NCBI GenBank assembly: GCA_902362805.1
Contig: CABIXY010000002.1
Span: forward strand, 682,001-746,000
Length of the DNA stretch: 64,000 nt
Source of the DNA: Eubacteriaceae bacterium
GTDB lineage: Bacteria; Bacillota; Clostridia; Peptostreptococcales; Anaerovoracaceae
Direction: 5' to 3'
Below the pieces are notes generated by a model. The model did not search any database and was not told the DNA's origin. It saw only the letters and a program-made list of their open reading frames with translations. Shown here piece by piece: positions 31,662 to 39,904 of this stretch (within the stretch, counting starts at the first letter, position 1; each line of letters opens with the position of its first letter). The position numbers and the translations under genes were made by a program.

Positions 31662-33023
31662 TTATACCTCCATAAATAAATTCTTTTCTTTTCTATCCAG
31701 CATTTCGTCAATACGATTTATATACTCCTGATAGTTGGTTACGTTGGGCACCCTCTCCAGGCGGTTTTCAGCCGGAAAATACACCTTCGTGATACCACCG
31801 GCACCCAGTGCGATAATCGTCTGATGCTCGTCCATAATTCGTATATTATAAATGCAATCCTTATCTTTTTTACAATACCCCGTATTCTCAAAAGCACCAG
31901 CCATGTGTTTCTGCCTGTACATGTAATACGGTATGTATCCTGCCTCTTCTAGAATCTTGCGGCCCTTCCCTAACATCTCAGCGACAATTTCCGCCTGCTT
32001 ATAATGAAAGTCTTTGTCGATGTCTTTTAGTCTGGACGCTCTTTTCACAGCCAGGCAATGGACTGTGATATTCTCAGGCGCAAGAGACAGCAATTCTCGC
32101 AAGGTTTCTAGAAAGTCTTCAGCATTTTCTTCTGGCAGTCCGGCAATCACGTCAGCATTGATAGACTGAAAATGATGTTCTTTCGCAAGGGCAAAGGCTT
32201 TGGTGATGTCTTCTGGTTTATGGCCGCGGCCGATTAAATCCAGGGTATGCTGCTTCATAGACTGGGGATTAATGCTGATGCGTTCTATCCCCGCGCTTTG
32301 AATCACTGCCAGTTTTTCTTCTGTAATCGTATCGGGTCGTCCTGCTTCGATTGTGAATTCCTTTAATTGTGATAAATCAAAAGAGTCCTTAATATGTTTT
32401 ATTAATTCTGCTAGCTGACGCGCACTGAGGGTTGTCGGGGTTCCGCCGCCGATATAAATGGTTTCTGCGGTGAGTCCGCATTCCTTCATCCTTCTGCCGG
32501 TATATTCAATTTCCTTATGTAATGCGGTTAAATATTTAGCGATTTCAATGTCTGGAACCTGGTTTGAGGCAAAAGAACAATAAACACACCTGGTGGGACA
32601 AAAAGGAATCCCGATATAGATACCAGCAGATTTTTCTGGTGCCATGCCACAGAAATCCTTTTGATGTAAATAGGTATCCATAATGAGCTGTGCTTTTTCT
32701 TCACTGATATAATATTCTTCTTTTAAAATCCGCAGTGTCAGGTCGACATCCTGCAGATTTTCATAAAGCTCTCCACAGAGTTTTACCGGTCTGATTCCCG
32801 TCAGAATACCCCACTCAGGCTGCTTCCCTGTCAGAACTGATAATTTATCATAAATCTGTCTGTAGATCGTACGTTTCTCAGAAAAGTTTTCTTCGTTAAA
32901 CACCAGATCTACGTCCATCTCATCTTCTTCTATCAGCACGTATTGATCTGGCCGTAAAAAAATCTTAATCAGTTCGTCGAGCAGATATTTCTTCTCAAAG
33001 TTCAATATCTTTATTTTATACAA
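31662..33023 (-). CDS. hemZ: Radical SAM coproporphyrinogen III oxidase-like protein HemZ
   Basis: This 453-residue radical SAM protein has the cluster motif CPTRCVYCSF preceded by YIGIPF, TIYIGGGTPTTLS and SINPQSM, and an N-terminal ~140-residue domain typical of HemZ. HemZ is described as an oxygen-independent coproporphyrinogen oxidase homologue. The start is uncertain: I favour the TTG at 33023, which follows AAAAGGAG and gives an 8-base overlap with the MBL hydrolase gene. The ATG at 33083 would overlap it by 68 bases. Confidence 0.88.
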   Translation of the reverse strand: MYKIKILNFEKKYLLDELIKIFLRPDQYVLIEEDEMDVDLVFNEENFSEKRTIYRQIYDKLSVLTGKQPEWGILTGIRPVKLCGELYENLQDVDLTLRILKEEYYISEEKAQLIMDTYLHQKDFCGMAPEKSAGIYIGIPFCPTRCVYCSFASNQVPDIEIAKYLTALHKEIEYTGRRMKECGLTAETIYIGGGTPTTLSARQLAELIKHIKDSFDLSQLKEFTIEAGRPDTITEEKLAVIQSAGIERISINPQSMKQHTLDLIGRGHKPEDITKAFALAKEHHFQSINADVIAGLPEENAEDFLETLRELLSLAPENITVHCLAVKRASRLKDIDKDFHYKQAEIVAEMLGKGRKILEEAGYIPYYMYRQKHMAGAFENTGYCKKDKDCIYNIRIMDEHQTIIALGAGGITKVYFPAENRLERVPNVTNYQEYINRIDEMLDRKEKNLFMEV

Positions 33024-33633
33024 AAGGATTGTGCTCCTTTTCGTAGGCAATCGTAGTTTCTCCCATATGTCCAGGCAGAACAACGGTATTATCAGGAAGT
33101 ACGAATAGTCTTTCCCGAATTGATTTTACAATCTCGTTAAAATCTCCGCCATAGAAATCAGTCCGACCGATTGATGCTCTGAACAAGGTGTCACCGCTGA
33201 AAACGTACCCTGGAGCGATAATGCACATGCCGCCTTTTGTATGACCAGGTGTATGAACAAAGGTGAGTTCAGTCGTCCCGATCATCATGGTTTCCCGATC
33301 TTTCACATAGATGTCAGCATCTACTGTTACCGCGTAACCGCAGATACCCATGGATTCATTGAGGTTCGCATCCAAGAGCATTTCTTTTTCCCCTTCAAAA
33401 GCGATAATCTTTGCATCGGGAAAATCCTTCTTAAAATCAGCAATTCCGCTGATATGGTCGCCATGACCGTGGGTCAAAATGATATATTCGACAGAAACGC
33501 CTTCCTGCTTTGCTTTTTCGGTCAACTGAGCGCTGTATCCGCCGGGATCAACGATAAACCCTTTTTTTGTTTCGTCATATGCCAGGTACGTATTTACCTG
33601 GATTGGACATGTTAAATATCTATAAATTTTCAT
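33016..33633 (-). CDS. MBL-fold hydrolase, glyoxalase II-like
   Basis: This 205-residue metallo-beta-lactamase protein has ILTHGHGDHISGI, VHTPGHTKGGMCI and VFSGDTLF, the metal ligands of the glyoxalase II group. Such genes sit between rel and hemZ in many Clostridia. It probably hydrolyses a small thioester; the true substrate is unknown. The upstream 120-base gap holds copy 5 of the junction element in reverse orientation. Confidence 0.9.
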   Translation of the reverse strand: MKIYRYLTCPIQVNTYLAYDETKKGFIVDPGGYSAQLTEKAKQEGVSVEYIILTHGHGDHISGIADFKKDFPDAKIIAFEGEKEMLLDANLNESMGICGYAVTVDADIYVKDRETMMIGTTELTFVHTPGHTKGGMCIIAPGYVFSGDTLFRASIGRTDFYGGDFNEIVKSIRERLFVLPDNTVVLPGHMGETTIAYEKEHNPFV

Positions 33634-33708
33634 ATGTTGGTCTCCTTCTATTTATATGACTAAATCTATCCAATCGAACTTGCACATCATATGCCTGTTC
33701 TCTTGTAG

Positions 33709-33753
33709 ACTTAAAGCATAAGGAATTCCCCACAAATTGAGGCAATTCCATTA
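33709..33753 (-). repeat. Dispersed junction element, copy 5 (truncated, opposite orientation)
   Basis: Read on the minus strand it begins TTAATGG, in which TAA is the rel stop codon. A degenerate hairpin 1 and the intact CCTTATGCTTTAA follow, then GTC TACAAG where the second hairpin is missing. It is opposite to copies 1-4 and lies after a stop codon, as does copy 6. Confidence 0.65.
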
Positions 33754-35952
33754 ACTTTTTGCTCTATAAACGTTAGATACACCTGGCACATTCCTCAAGG
33801 TTCTCAGCACTTTTTGCATCTGCTGCGTGCTGGAAATAGAAAGTGTCAAAGTGATATTAACGGTCTCGTCCTTTCCACTCTTTGCGTTGACGCCTGAAAT
33901 GTGAACATCCATGTCCTCGCAGGCTCTGGAAATATCAGAGAACATTCCTTTTCTGTCGGTACTTATGATGCAGATATCTGCATTATAGGATTTTCCAACC
34001 TTCAGATCTTCCCATTCCACATCAATAAATCTAGCCTTCTCTTCTTCTGGCAGAGACGTGATGTTAGAACAATCTTTTCTGTGGACAGAGATACCTCTGC
34101 CCTTCGTGATAAAACCGATAATCTCATCGCCAGGAACTGGATTGCAGCATCTGGAAACTCTGATCATCAGATTGTCGGCACCTTTTACGATGATGCCCGG
34201 ATTTTCTCTTCTCGAACGATCCAGTTTGTCCTTTTTGGCATCATTTGAAAGCAGGGCCTTCTGCTTCTCTTCTTCTTTTTTCTGTTCGATTCTCTTTTCT
34301 TCGGCTAAATAGCCGAAAAGAAGATTTGCATATTTGCTGAGGACGGTTCCGCCCTTTCCAATTTGAGCAAAAACTTCATCCATGGTAGCAATGTTCATCT
34401 CCCGCATCGCTTTGGAGAGATAACTGGATTTTCCTACTTGCTGAGGATCAAATCCTTTTTTTCGTATATATTTATCTAATGCGTCTTTGCCTTTGGCGAC
34501 GTCATCAGACTTATTTTCTTTTTTCAGCCACTGCCGGATCTTATTTCTGGCGGTGGAACTCTTTGCAATTTTAAGCCAGTCGACGCTAGGGCCGCTGGAA
34601 TTAGAAGATGTGACGATTTCTACAATATCGCCATTGTTTAATGTGTGGTCGATGGTGACCATTTTGCCATTGACTTTTGCCCCTACACATTTGCAGCCTA
34701 CGGCTGTATGAATTTTAAAGGCAAAGTCCAAAGGCGTCGAACCTGCTGGCAGGTCAATGACTTCACCTTTTGGAGTAAAAACGAATACCTGGCTGGAGAA
34801 GAGGTCCATCTTGAGTGTTTCCATGAACTCTTTCGGATCGTTAAGCTCTTTCTGCCATTCTAGAGTCTGGCGCAGCCACGCCAGTTTCATATCTTCGTTG
34901 TTCTGATCGCCCTTTGTATTACCCTCTTTGTATTTCCAGTGGGCGGCAATACCGTATTCTGCGACCCTGTGCATTTCGTAGGTTCTGATTTGTATTTCGA
35001 AAGGTTCACCATTGTCCCCCAGTACCGTAGTATGCAGAGATTGATACATATTGGGTTTAGGCATGGCGATATAATCTTTAAATCTGCCCGGGAGAGGTTT
35101 CCACATGGTGTGCACCTGACCCAGCACGGCATAACAGTCCCTTACGTTTTCGACGATAATTCTCACAGCGGTGAGGTCGAAGATTTCATCCAACTGTTTA
35201 TGCTGCAGAATCATTTTTTTATAGACGCTGTAAAGATGCTTAGATCTGCCTGAAATATCATACTGCATGTTCATCTGATCTAGGGCTTCTTTGATTTCAT
35301 CGATTACCTGGTTGATAAACTGTACACGTTGTTCTTTCTTTTCAGTTACTTCTATTTCTAGTGTTTCATATTCTCTCGGATGCAGATATTTGAGGGAAAT
35401 ATCCTCAAGTTCAAACTTTACCGTATAGATACCCAGTCTGCTGGCAAGAGGCGCATAGATGTCCAAAGTCTCTCTGGCTTTTTCCAACTTCTTCTCTTCC
35501 CTCATGAATTCCAAGGTTCTCATGTTGTGAAGCCTATCAGCTAACTTGATGATGAGAACGCGAATGTCTTTCGACATGGCGAGAAACATCTTTCGTAAGT
35601 TTTCAGCCTGTGCTTCTTCTTTTGTGTCGAATTTGATTGCACCCAGTTTGGTGACACCGTCTACCAGAAGAGCAACCTCTTCGCTAAAATCTTGAACAAG
35701 CTGCTCTCTGGTATACTCTGTGTCTTCAACGACGTCATGCAAAAGCCCACCGACGATGGTTTCATCATCCATGCCCAGCTGGACCAAAATTTTGGCCACA
35801 GCGATGGGATGAATCAGGTATGGCTCTCCGCTCTTGCGGAGCTGCCCGTCATGCAGCTCCCTGGCGATATCAAAAGCCTTGCCAATCAAGTCGGTGTTAT
35901 AATTTTTATTGATGTCTGTTATCTCTTCTAAAAATTTCGCTCTTGTTTCCAT
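33751..35952 (-). CDS. relA: Bifunctional (p)ppGpp synthetase/hydrolase Rel
   Basis: This 733-residue long RSH protein has the HD hydrolase domain (GGLLHDVVEDTEYTREQL, with the HDxxED motif near residue 78), the synthetase domain (GRFKDYIAMPKPNMYQSLHT), TGS domain (VFVFTPKGEVIDLPAGST), and C-terminal ACT domain. Both catalytic halves look intact, so it should make and degrade (p)ppGpp and set the stringent response. AGGAGCATAACGATTC precedes the ATG, with a rather long spacing. It heads the rel-MBL-hemZ-hisS-aspS order. Confidence 0.97.
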   Translation of the reverse strand: METRAKFLEEITDINKNYNTDLIGKAFDIARELHDGQLRKSGEPYLIHPIAVAKILVQLGMDDETIVGGLLHDVVEDTEYTREQLVQDFSEEVALLVDGVTKLGAIKFDTKEEAQAENLRKMFLAMSKDIRVLIIKLADRLHNMRTLEFMREEKKLEKARETLDIYAPLASRLGIYTVKFELEDISLKYLHPREYETLEIEVTEKKEQRVQFINQVIDEIKEALDQMNMQYDISGRSKHLYSVYKKMILQHKQLDEIFDLTAVRIIVENVRDCYAVLGQVHTMWKPLPGRFKDYIAMPKPNMYQSLHTTVLGDNGEPFEIQIRTYEMHRVAEYGIAAHWKYKEGNTKGDQNNEDMKLAWLRQTLEWQKELNDPKEFMETLKMDLFSSQVFVFTPKGEVIDLPAGSTPLDFAFKIHTAVGCKCVGAKVNGKMVTIDHTLNNGDIVEIVTSSNSSGPSVDWLKIAKSSTARNKIRQWLKKENKSDDVAKGKDALDKYIRKKGFDPQQVGKSSYLSKAMREMNIATMDEVFAQIGKGGTVLSKYANLLFGYLAEEKRIEQKKEEEKQKALLSNDAKKDKLDRSRRENPGIIVKGADNLMIRVSRCCNPVPGDEIIGFITKGRGISVHRKDCSNITSLPEEEKARFIDVEWEDLKVGKSYNADICIISTDRKGMFSDISRACEDMDVHISGVNAKSGKDETVNITLTLSISSTQQMQKVLRTLRNVPGVSNVYRAKS

Positions 35953-35978
35953 GAATCGTTATGCTCCTGCTGAATTGT

Positions 35979-38246
35979 CTATTTTTTCTTCTTTGAAGCT
36001 TTTGCTTCTTTCTTTTCTTTTGCTTTCTGAGCTGTGAGATATTTTGACTTATCTTCACTCTTGCTGAATTCGTAGAACAGCGGACTGCACAGGAAGATAG
36101 AGGAATAAGTTCCTACCAATACGCCGACCATCAGTGGCAGTACGAATTCTCTGATGGAAGTTGAAACCATCAGGAAAAGTGGTACCATGCAAATCAGAGT
36201 TGTCAGTGATGTCATGATAGATCTGTTCAATGTCTGGTTGACACTGCGGTCGATGACCACTTCATTGCTATCCTTGCGGTAAAGCTTCTTGTTTTCCCTG
36301 ATTCTATCAAAGATAACGATCGTATCATTGATAGAGTATCCGACAACGGTCAAAATACCTGCAATAAACGGATTGTTAATTGTAACGTTAAATATAGCAT
36401 AGAAGGCTAATACGATCAGTACATCGTGGAAAATTCCTGCGATAGAGGATACGCCGTATTTCCATGACTTGAATCTGAAGATAATGTAGATCAACATGCC
36501 AATCGCCGCAATTAATACGGATTTTAAGGCATTGGTCTTCAGTTCCTGGCCGACAGTCGGTCCGAATTCTTCTGAAGAAAGCACGTCTTTCTGTGTTATA
36601 TCGTACTTTTTACCCAACGTATCTACAACGTCAGCTCTCGCCTTATTGCCCAGGGCGTTAGTGGTTTTGATGATGATTTCATCTTTATCATCGCCGCTGA
36701 GGACAACAGACAAGTCTTTCATTTCATATTTTGCCAAAGCATCTTTTACTTCTTCTGTTTCCACGGTCTTGCCCATGTCAATCTGAATCATGGTACCGCC
36801 TGTGAAGTCGATTCCATAGTTAAATCCTCTCACTACAGAGAACACCAGACCTAAAATGATGACACCCGCACTGATGCAGTAGAATATTTTTCTGTTGCCG
36901 ATAAATTTAAACTCTCTCTTGAGGAAACTCTTTGGTGTTCCATCTTCGTTGACGCCAAAGAACTTATTCTTCGCAAATTTCTTACTGCCCGCAAGAAGGC
37001 TGATAAACAACTGTGTAATCACTACGGCTGTAAAGATACTGATGATAATACCGATCATCAGCGTCAATGCGAATCCCTTTACGGAGGTGGACCCGATCTC
37101 ATACAGAACGATAGATGCGATCAATGTCGTTATCTGTGCGTCAAGGACTGTAGTCAAAGCGTGCTTGAATCCCTGATCCACGGCTACGCGGATGGTCTTG
37201 CCTGCGGCAATTTCCTCCTTGATTCTGGCAAAGATGATGACGTTCGCATCGACAGCCATACCGATGGACAGGATGATACCTGCGATACCAGGCAGTGTCA
37301 ATACGCTTCCCATGCCTGCCATGACCCAAAGTACGATCAATACGTAGAGCAGCAGTGCAACGTCTGCAACCAGACCCAATATATTGTACATCAAAATCAT
37401 CAGCAAGAATACTAATCCCAGACCGATGACACCGGCAACCACGCTCTTATTCAGCGCATCTACACCGATTGTAGCAGTCTGAACAGAAGATGTCACCTCG
37501 TGCAGAGAAATCGGCAGCGCGCCGCCTCTGATCAGGGCAGCTGTGGTAGAAGCTTCTTCCTTGGAATAACCACCGCCTCTCTGCGTGATTTCGCAGGTGG
37601 TGCTGTTAATCGTCTGATCTACTGTAGGTGCTGTGACGATTTCGTCGTCCAGCATGATGATGACAGCTGTCTTATCTACGTTAGCCTGCTGGAAAGCCTT
37701 AGACAACGTAACTTGACCGCTGGAAGCTCTCTTTGTCGCTTCAGCGAACTTGTCCGATCCTGCGGCAGTAAACTCTAAGTTGATCTTGTAGCCGCCGTTT
37801 TGCGAGTCTGTATCGATGGCAGCATTCTTTACCTCGTTACCAGTCAGAACTACAGTACCGTCAGCCAGCAAAAACTGCATCTGCGCCGTCCTGCCGATCT
37901 GGTCGATGGCGTCCTGTGCATTCTCTACGCCCGGCATCTCCACTCTCAGACGATTGGTACCTTCGAGGGAAACTGTCGCCTCAGAAATACCCATGGCATT
38001 GACTCTGTTATTCAATACCGCCCTAGTCTGCTCCATAACCTCTGCTAATTCCTGGCTTGAAAGATCAGCTATATCTTCTTTGTCAGCCTCCATTACGACA
38101 TAGACACCACCATTGATGTCGAGGCCGAATTTCATCACGTCTTTAATGGAATTGACCGAGCCGATACCGAATACGGTAACGTACCAGCCGAAAAGAACGC
38201 AAATGACGACTAAGCTGGCCAAAATTTTCTTTAGTTTTGAATTCAT
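35979..38246 (-). CDS. secDF: Protein translocase SecDF, fused form
   Basis: This 755-residue protein has SecD (about 1-450) and SecF (about 460-740) in one chain with about twelve membrane helices, the SecD motif GLDINGGVYVVMEAD and the P1 head region, then the SecF DFTGGTMIQIDMGKT. The fused form uses the proton-motive force to pull on the exported chain. ATG at 38246 follows GAGAGGATTAAA; the frame extends further upstream but lacks a better start. The gene lies between rel and yajC and is separated from yajC by a terminator. The C-terminus is Lys-rich (AKEKKEAKASKKKK). Confidence 0.95.
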   Translation of the reverse strand: MNSKLKKILASLVVICVLFGWYVTVFGIGSVNSIKDVMKFGLDINGGVYVVMEADKEDIADLSSQELAEVMEQTRAVLNNRVNAMGISEATVSLEGTNRLRVEMPGVENAQDAIDQIGRTAQMQFLLADGTVVLTGNEVKNAAIDTDSQNGGYKINLEFTAAGSDKFAEATKRASSGQVTLSKAFQQANVDKTAVIIMLDDEIVTAPTVDQTINSTTCEITQRGGGYSKEEASTTAALIRGGALPISLHEVTSSVQTATIGVDALNKSVVAGVIGLGLVFLLMILMYNILGLVADVALLLYVLIVLWVMAGMGSVLTLPGIAGIILSIGMAVDANVIIFARIKEEIAAGKTIRVAVDQGFKHALTTVLDAQITTLIASIVLYEIGSTSVKGFALTLMIGIIISIFTAVVITQLFISLLAGSKKFAKNKFFGVNEDGTPKSFLKREFKFIGNRKIFYCISAGVIILGLVFSVVRGFNYGIDFTGGTMIQIDMGKTVETEEVKDALAKYEMKDLSVVLSGDDKDEIIIKTTNALGNKARADVVDTLGKKYDITQKDVLSSEEFGPTVGQELKTNALKSVLIAAIGMLIYIIFRFKSWKYGVSSIAGIFHDVLIVLAFYAIFNVTINNPFIAGILTVVGYSINDTIVIFDRIRENKKLYRKDSNEVVIDRSVNQTLNRSIMTSLTTLICMVPLFLMVSTSIREFVLPLMVGVLVGTYSSIFLCSPLFYEFSKSEDKSKYLTAQKAKEKKEAKASKKKK

Positions 38247-38376
38247 TTTAATCCTCTCACCTTCTATTATAGTCACTAATTTGCCCATAGTTACGGCATT
38301 TTATTTTACTCTTTATTCTACTACGTTTTCAATGGTTCGGCAAGGAAAATGTAGACTTTTCTGTTTAAAAATAGAA

Positions 38377-38400
38377 AAACCCCTAATCGCTTAGGGGTTT
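38377..38400 (-). terminator. Intrinsic terminator of yajC
   Basis: The hairpin AAACCCCTAA-GCGA-TTAGGGGTTT is followed by TTCTATTTTTA on the minus strand, 18 bases after the yajC stop. Confidence 0.85.
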
Positions 38401-38417
38401 CAATCTCAATCACATCT

Positions 38418-38798
38418 TTACTTTTCGTCTTCTGGGATGTTCTCTTCTTCGTCGTCTGTCGCTTTCTTCAGTCTCTTAGGCATAGCCTTCTTTGTTTCTT
38501 CCTCTGCTTTTTCAGCTTTGGAAGCGGAGTTGCTTGCACTTACGACAGAAGATACGGACCATCTCATCATTTCAAATTTGACTTTGTCTGCACCAACCTG
38601 GATAACAATGGACTCTTCTTTGGTCTTGACGACTTTTCCGCAGATCCCGCCAATTGTAACGATTTCATCTCCAACCTGCAGGCTGTTTCTCATATTCTGA
38701 ATCGTCTTTTCCTTTTTCTTCTGGGGTCTGATCAGCAAAAGATACATAGCTCCGATAAAGACGACTAAAATAACTACCTGAACTGTTAATTGATTCAT
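38418..38798 (-). CDS. yajC: Preprotein translocase subunit YajC
   Basis: This 126-residue protein has an N-terminal membrane helix (LTVQVVILVVFIGAMYLLLI) and the YajC signature RPQKKKEKTIQNMRNSLQVGDEIVTIGGICGKV. The C-terminal tail is charged and longer than usual. YajC associates with SecDF. GTAGGAGGAAAAA precedes the ATG. It lies downstream of two tRNA genes, each of which has its own promoter. Confidence 0.93.
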   Translation of the reverse strand: MNQLTVQVVILVVFIGAMYLLLIRPQKKKEKTIQNMRNSLQVGDEIVTIGGICGKVVKTKEESIVIQVGADKVKFEMMRWSVSSVVSASNSASKAEKAEEETKKAMPKRLKKATDDEEENIPEDEK

Positions 38799-38851
38799 TT
38801 TTTCCTCCTACAATGCATTTAATAATATATTAATTTAAAGCATTTTCAATT

Positions 38852-38938
38852 TGGTGCCGGCGATGGGGGTCGAACCCATACGGTGTTGCCACCACGGGAT
38901 TTTGAATCCCGCACGTCTGCCAATTCCATCACGCCGGC
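38852..38938 (-). tRNA. tRNA-Leu (anticodon CAA)
   Basis: The 87-base gene has acceptor stem GCCGGCG/CGCCGGC, a D-arm region GATGGAATTGGCAGAC, anticodon stem CGGGA/TCCCG with loop TTCAAAA giving CAA, a long variable arm typical of tRNA-Leu, a TTCGA T-loop, and encoded CCA. A promoter TTGACG-17-TAAAAT is at 38950-38978. The leucine CAA anticodon reads UUG. Confidence 0.95.
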
Positions 38939-39003
38939 GCAATAATAGTATTTTAGCATAAGGCGAAAGACTCGTCAATACTTCTTTTTCCATTTTGCAA
39001 AAA

Positions 39004-39077
39004 TGGAGCGGACAACGGGAATCGAACCCGCCTCCTCAGCTTGGGAAGCTGATATTCTACCAATGAACTATGTCCGC
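39004..39077 (-). tRNA. tRNA-Gly (anticodon CCC)
   Basis: The 74-base gene has acceptor GCGGACA/TGTCCGC, D-arm GTTCATTGGTAGAAT, anticodon stem TCAGC/GCTGA with loop TTCCCAA giving CCC, T-arm GGCGGGTTCGATTCCCG and encoded CCA. A promoter TTGAAA-18-TATTAT lies at 39093-39122. It is upstream of the tRNA-Leu (CAA) on the same strand. Confidence 0.95.
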
Positions 39078-39129
39078 GCTTCAACATAGAATATAATATC
39101 ATAAACCCTAAGGTGTTTTCAAGTTGATT

Positions 39130-39900
39130 TTATTTAAGAAGACATTTTTCTTGCAATAATCTCTTTTCTGCCTCACTGATTCCTAAGCGATTCGCAAAAA
39201 AGGCCGCAATAGACTCATTTTTTTCTTCGATAGCGTCAAAGGCTGCTTGAAGATATTTTTCGTCAGCAAGAAAAATCCTGCGAACCATCTGCGCTTTTTC
39301 TTCATCTCCGGTCTTTTGCAGCACCATTTTCATAGCCGCATCAGCTCGCTGCACTGCTGCTTGATTGGTCATCAGATAATCCTCAAAGATCGTTTCGCGA
39401 TCAACATCCAGCAATGATAAAACGAGAGCGGATATGATGCCGCAACGATCTTTGCCTTCTGTACAATGCCAGAGGACGGCACCGTCATTGCAGTGAACGA
39501 TCGTTTTGAGCGTTTTTGACAGTTGATTTATTGAAAAATCGTCGGTTACAATTTTCCTGTAAAGCTGCCGCATATCAGGCAGAACCCATTTTTCGGCGTT
39601 TTTGTCCGTGGAAGTCTCATGGGTAATGCCGACAGTTTCTTCCTCGATCAGAGGAATCCAGACTGATATCACTCCTGCTATTTCCTGATCCGGCTTATCT
39701 TTCATCTCTGTTTTCGTGCGGAGGTCGATGACCTTTGATAAATGGTGTTCTTTTTTTAATACGGCAATGTCTGCGCCGGTCAAGGTGTGAAGATGTCTGC
39801 TGCGCAGGAGTTTTCCAGGCCGTATCAAGCACCCTTTTTTATTCACTGTATTTGCAAAGTCTCTGATGTTGTCTGTTCCTTCTAAAATAATTTCTTTCAT
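39130..39900 (-). CDS. Tyrosine-protein-phosphatase-like protein (Y_phosphatase3 type)
   Basis: This 256-residue protein has the catalytic CX5R motif LWHCTEGKDRCGIISALVL, the N-terminal DNIRDFANTVNKKGCLIRPGKLLRS typical of bacterial DSP/Y_phosphatase3 proteins, and a general-acid region nearby. Members dephosphorylate tyrosine residues or phosphoinositide-like substrates. GAAAGGTGATATA precedes the ATG, 4 bases after the GntR gene. No partner is evident beyond the regulator. Confidence 0.88.
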   Translation of the reverse strand: MKEIILEGTDNIRDFANTVNKKGCLIRPGKLLRSRHLHTLTGADIAVLKKEHHLSKVIDLRTKTEMKDKPDQEIAGVISVWIPLIEEETVGITHETSTDKNAEKWVLPDMRQLYRKIVTDDFSINQLSKTLKTIVHCNDGAVLWHCTEGKDRCGIISALVLSLLDVDRETIFEDYLMTNQAAVQRADAAMKMVLQKTGDEEKAQMVRRIFLADEKYLQAAFDAIEEKNESIAAFFANRLGISEAEKRLLQEKCLLK

Positions 39901-39904
39901 TATA

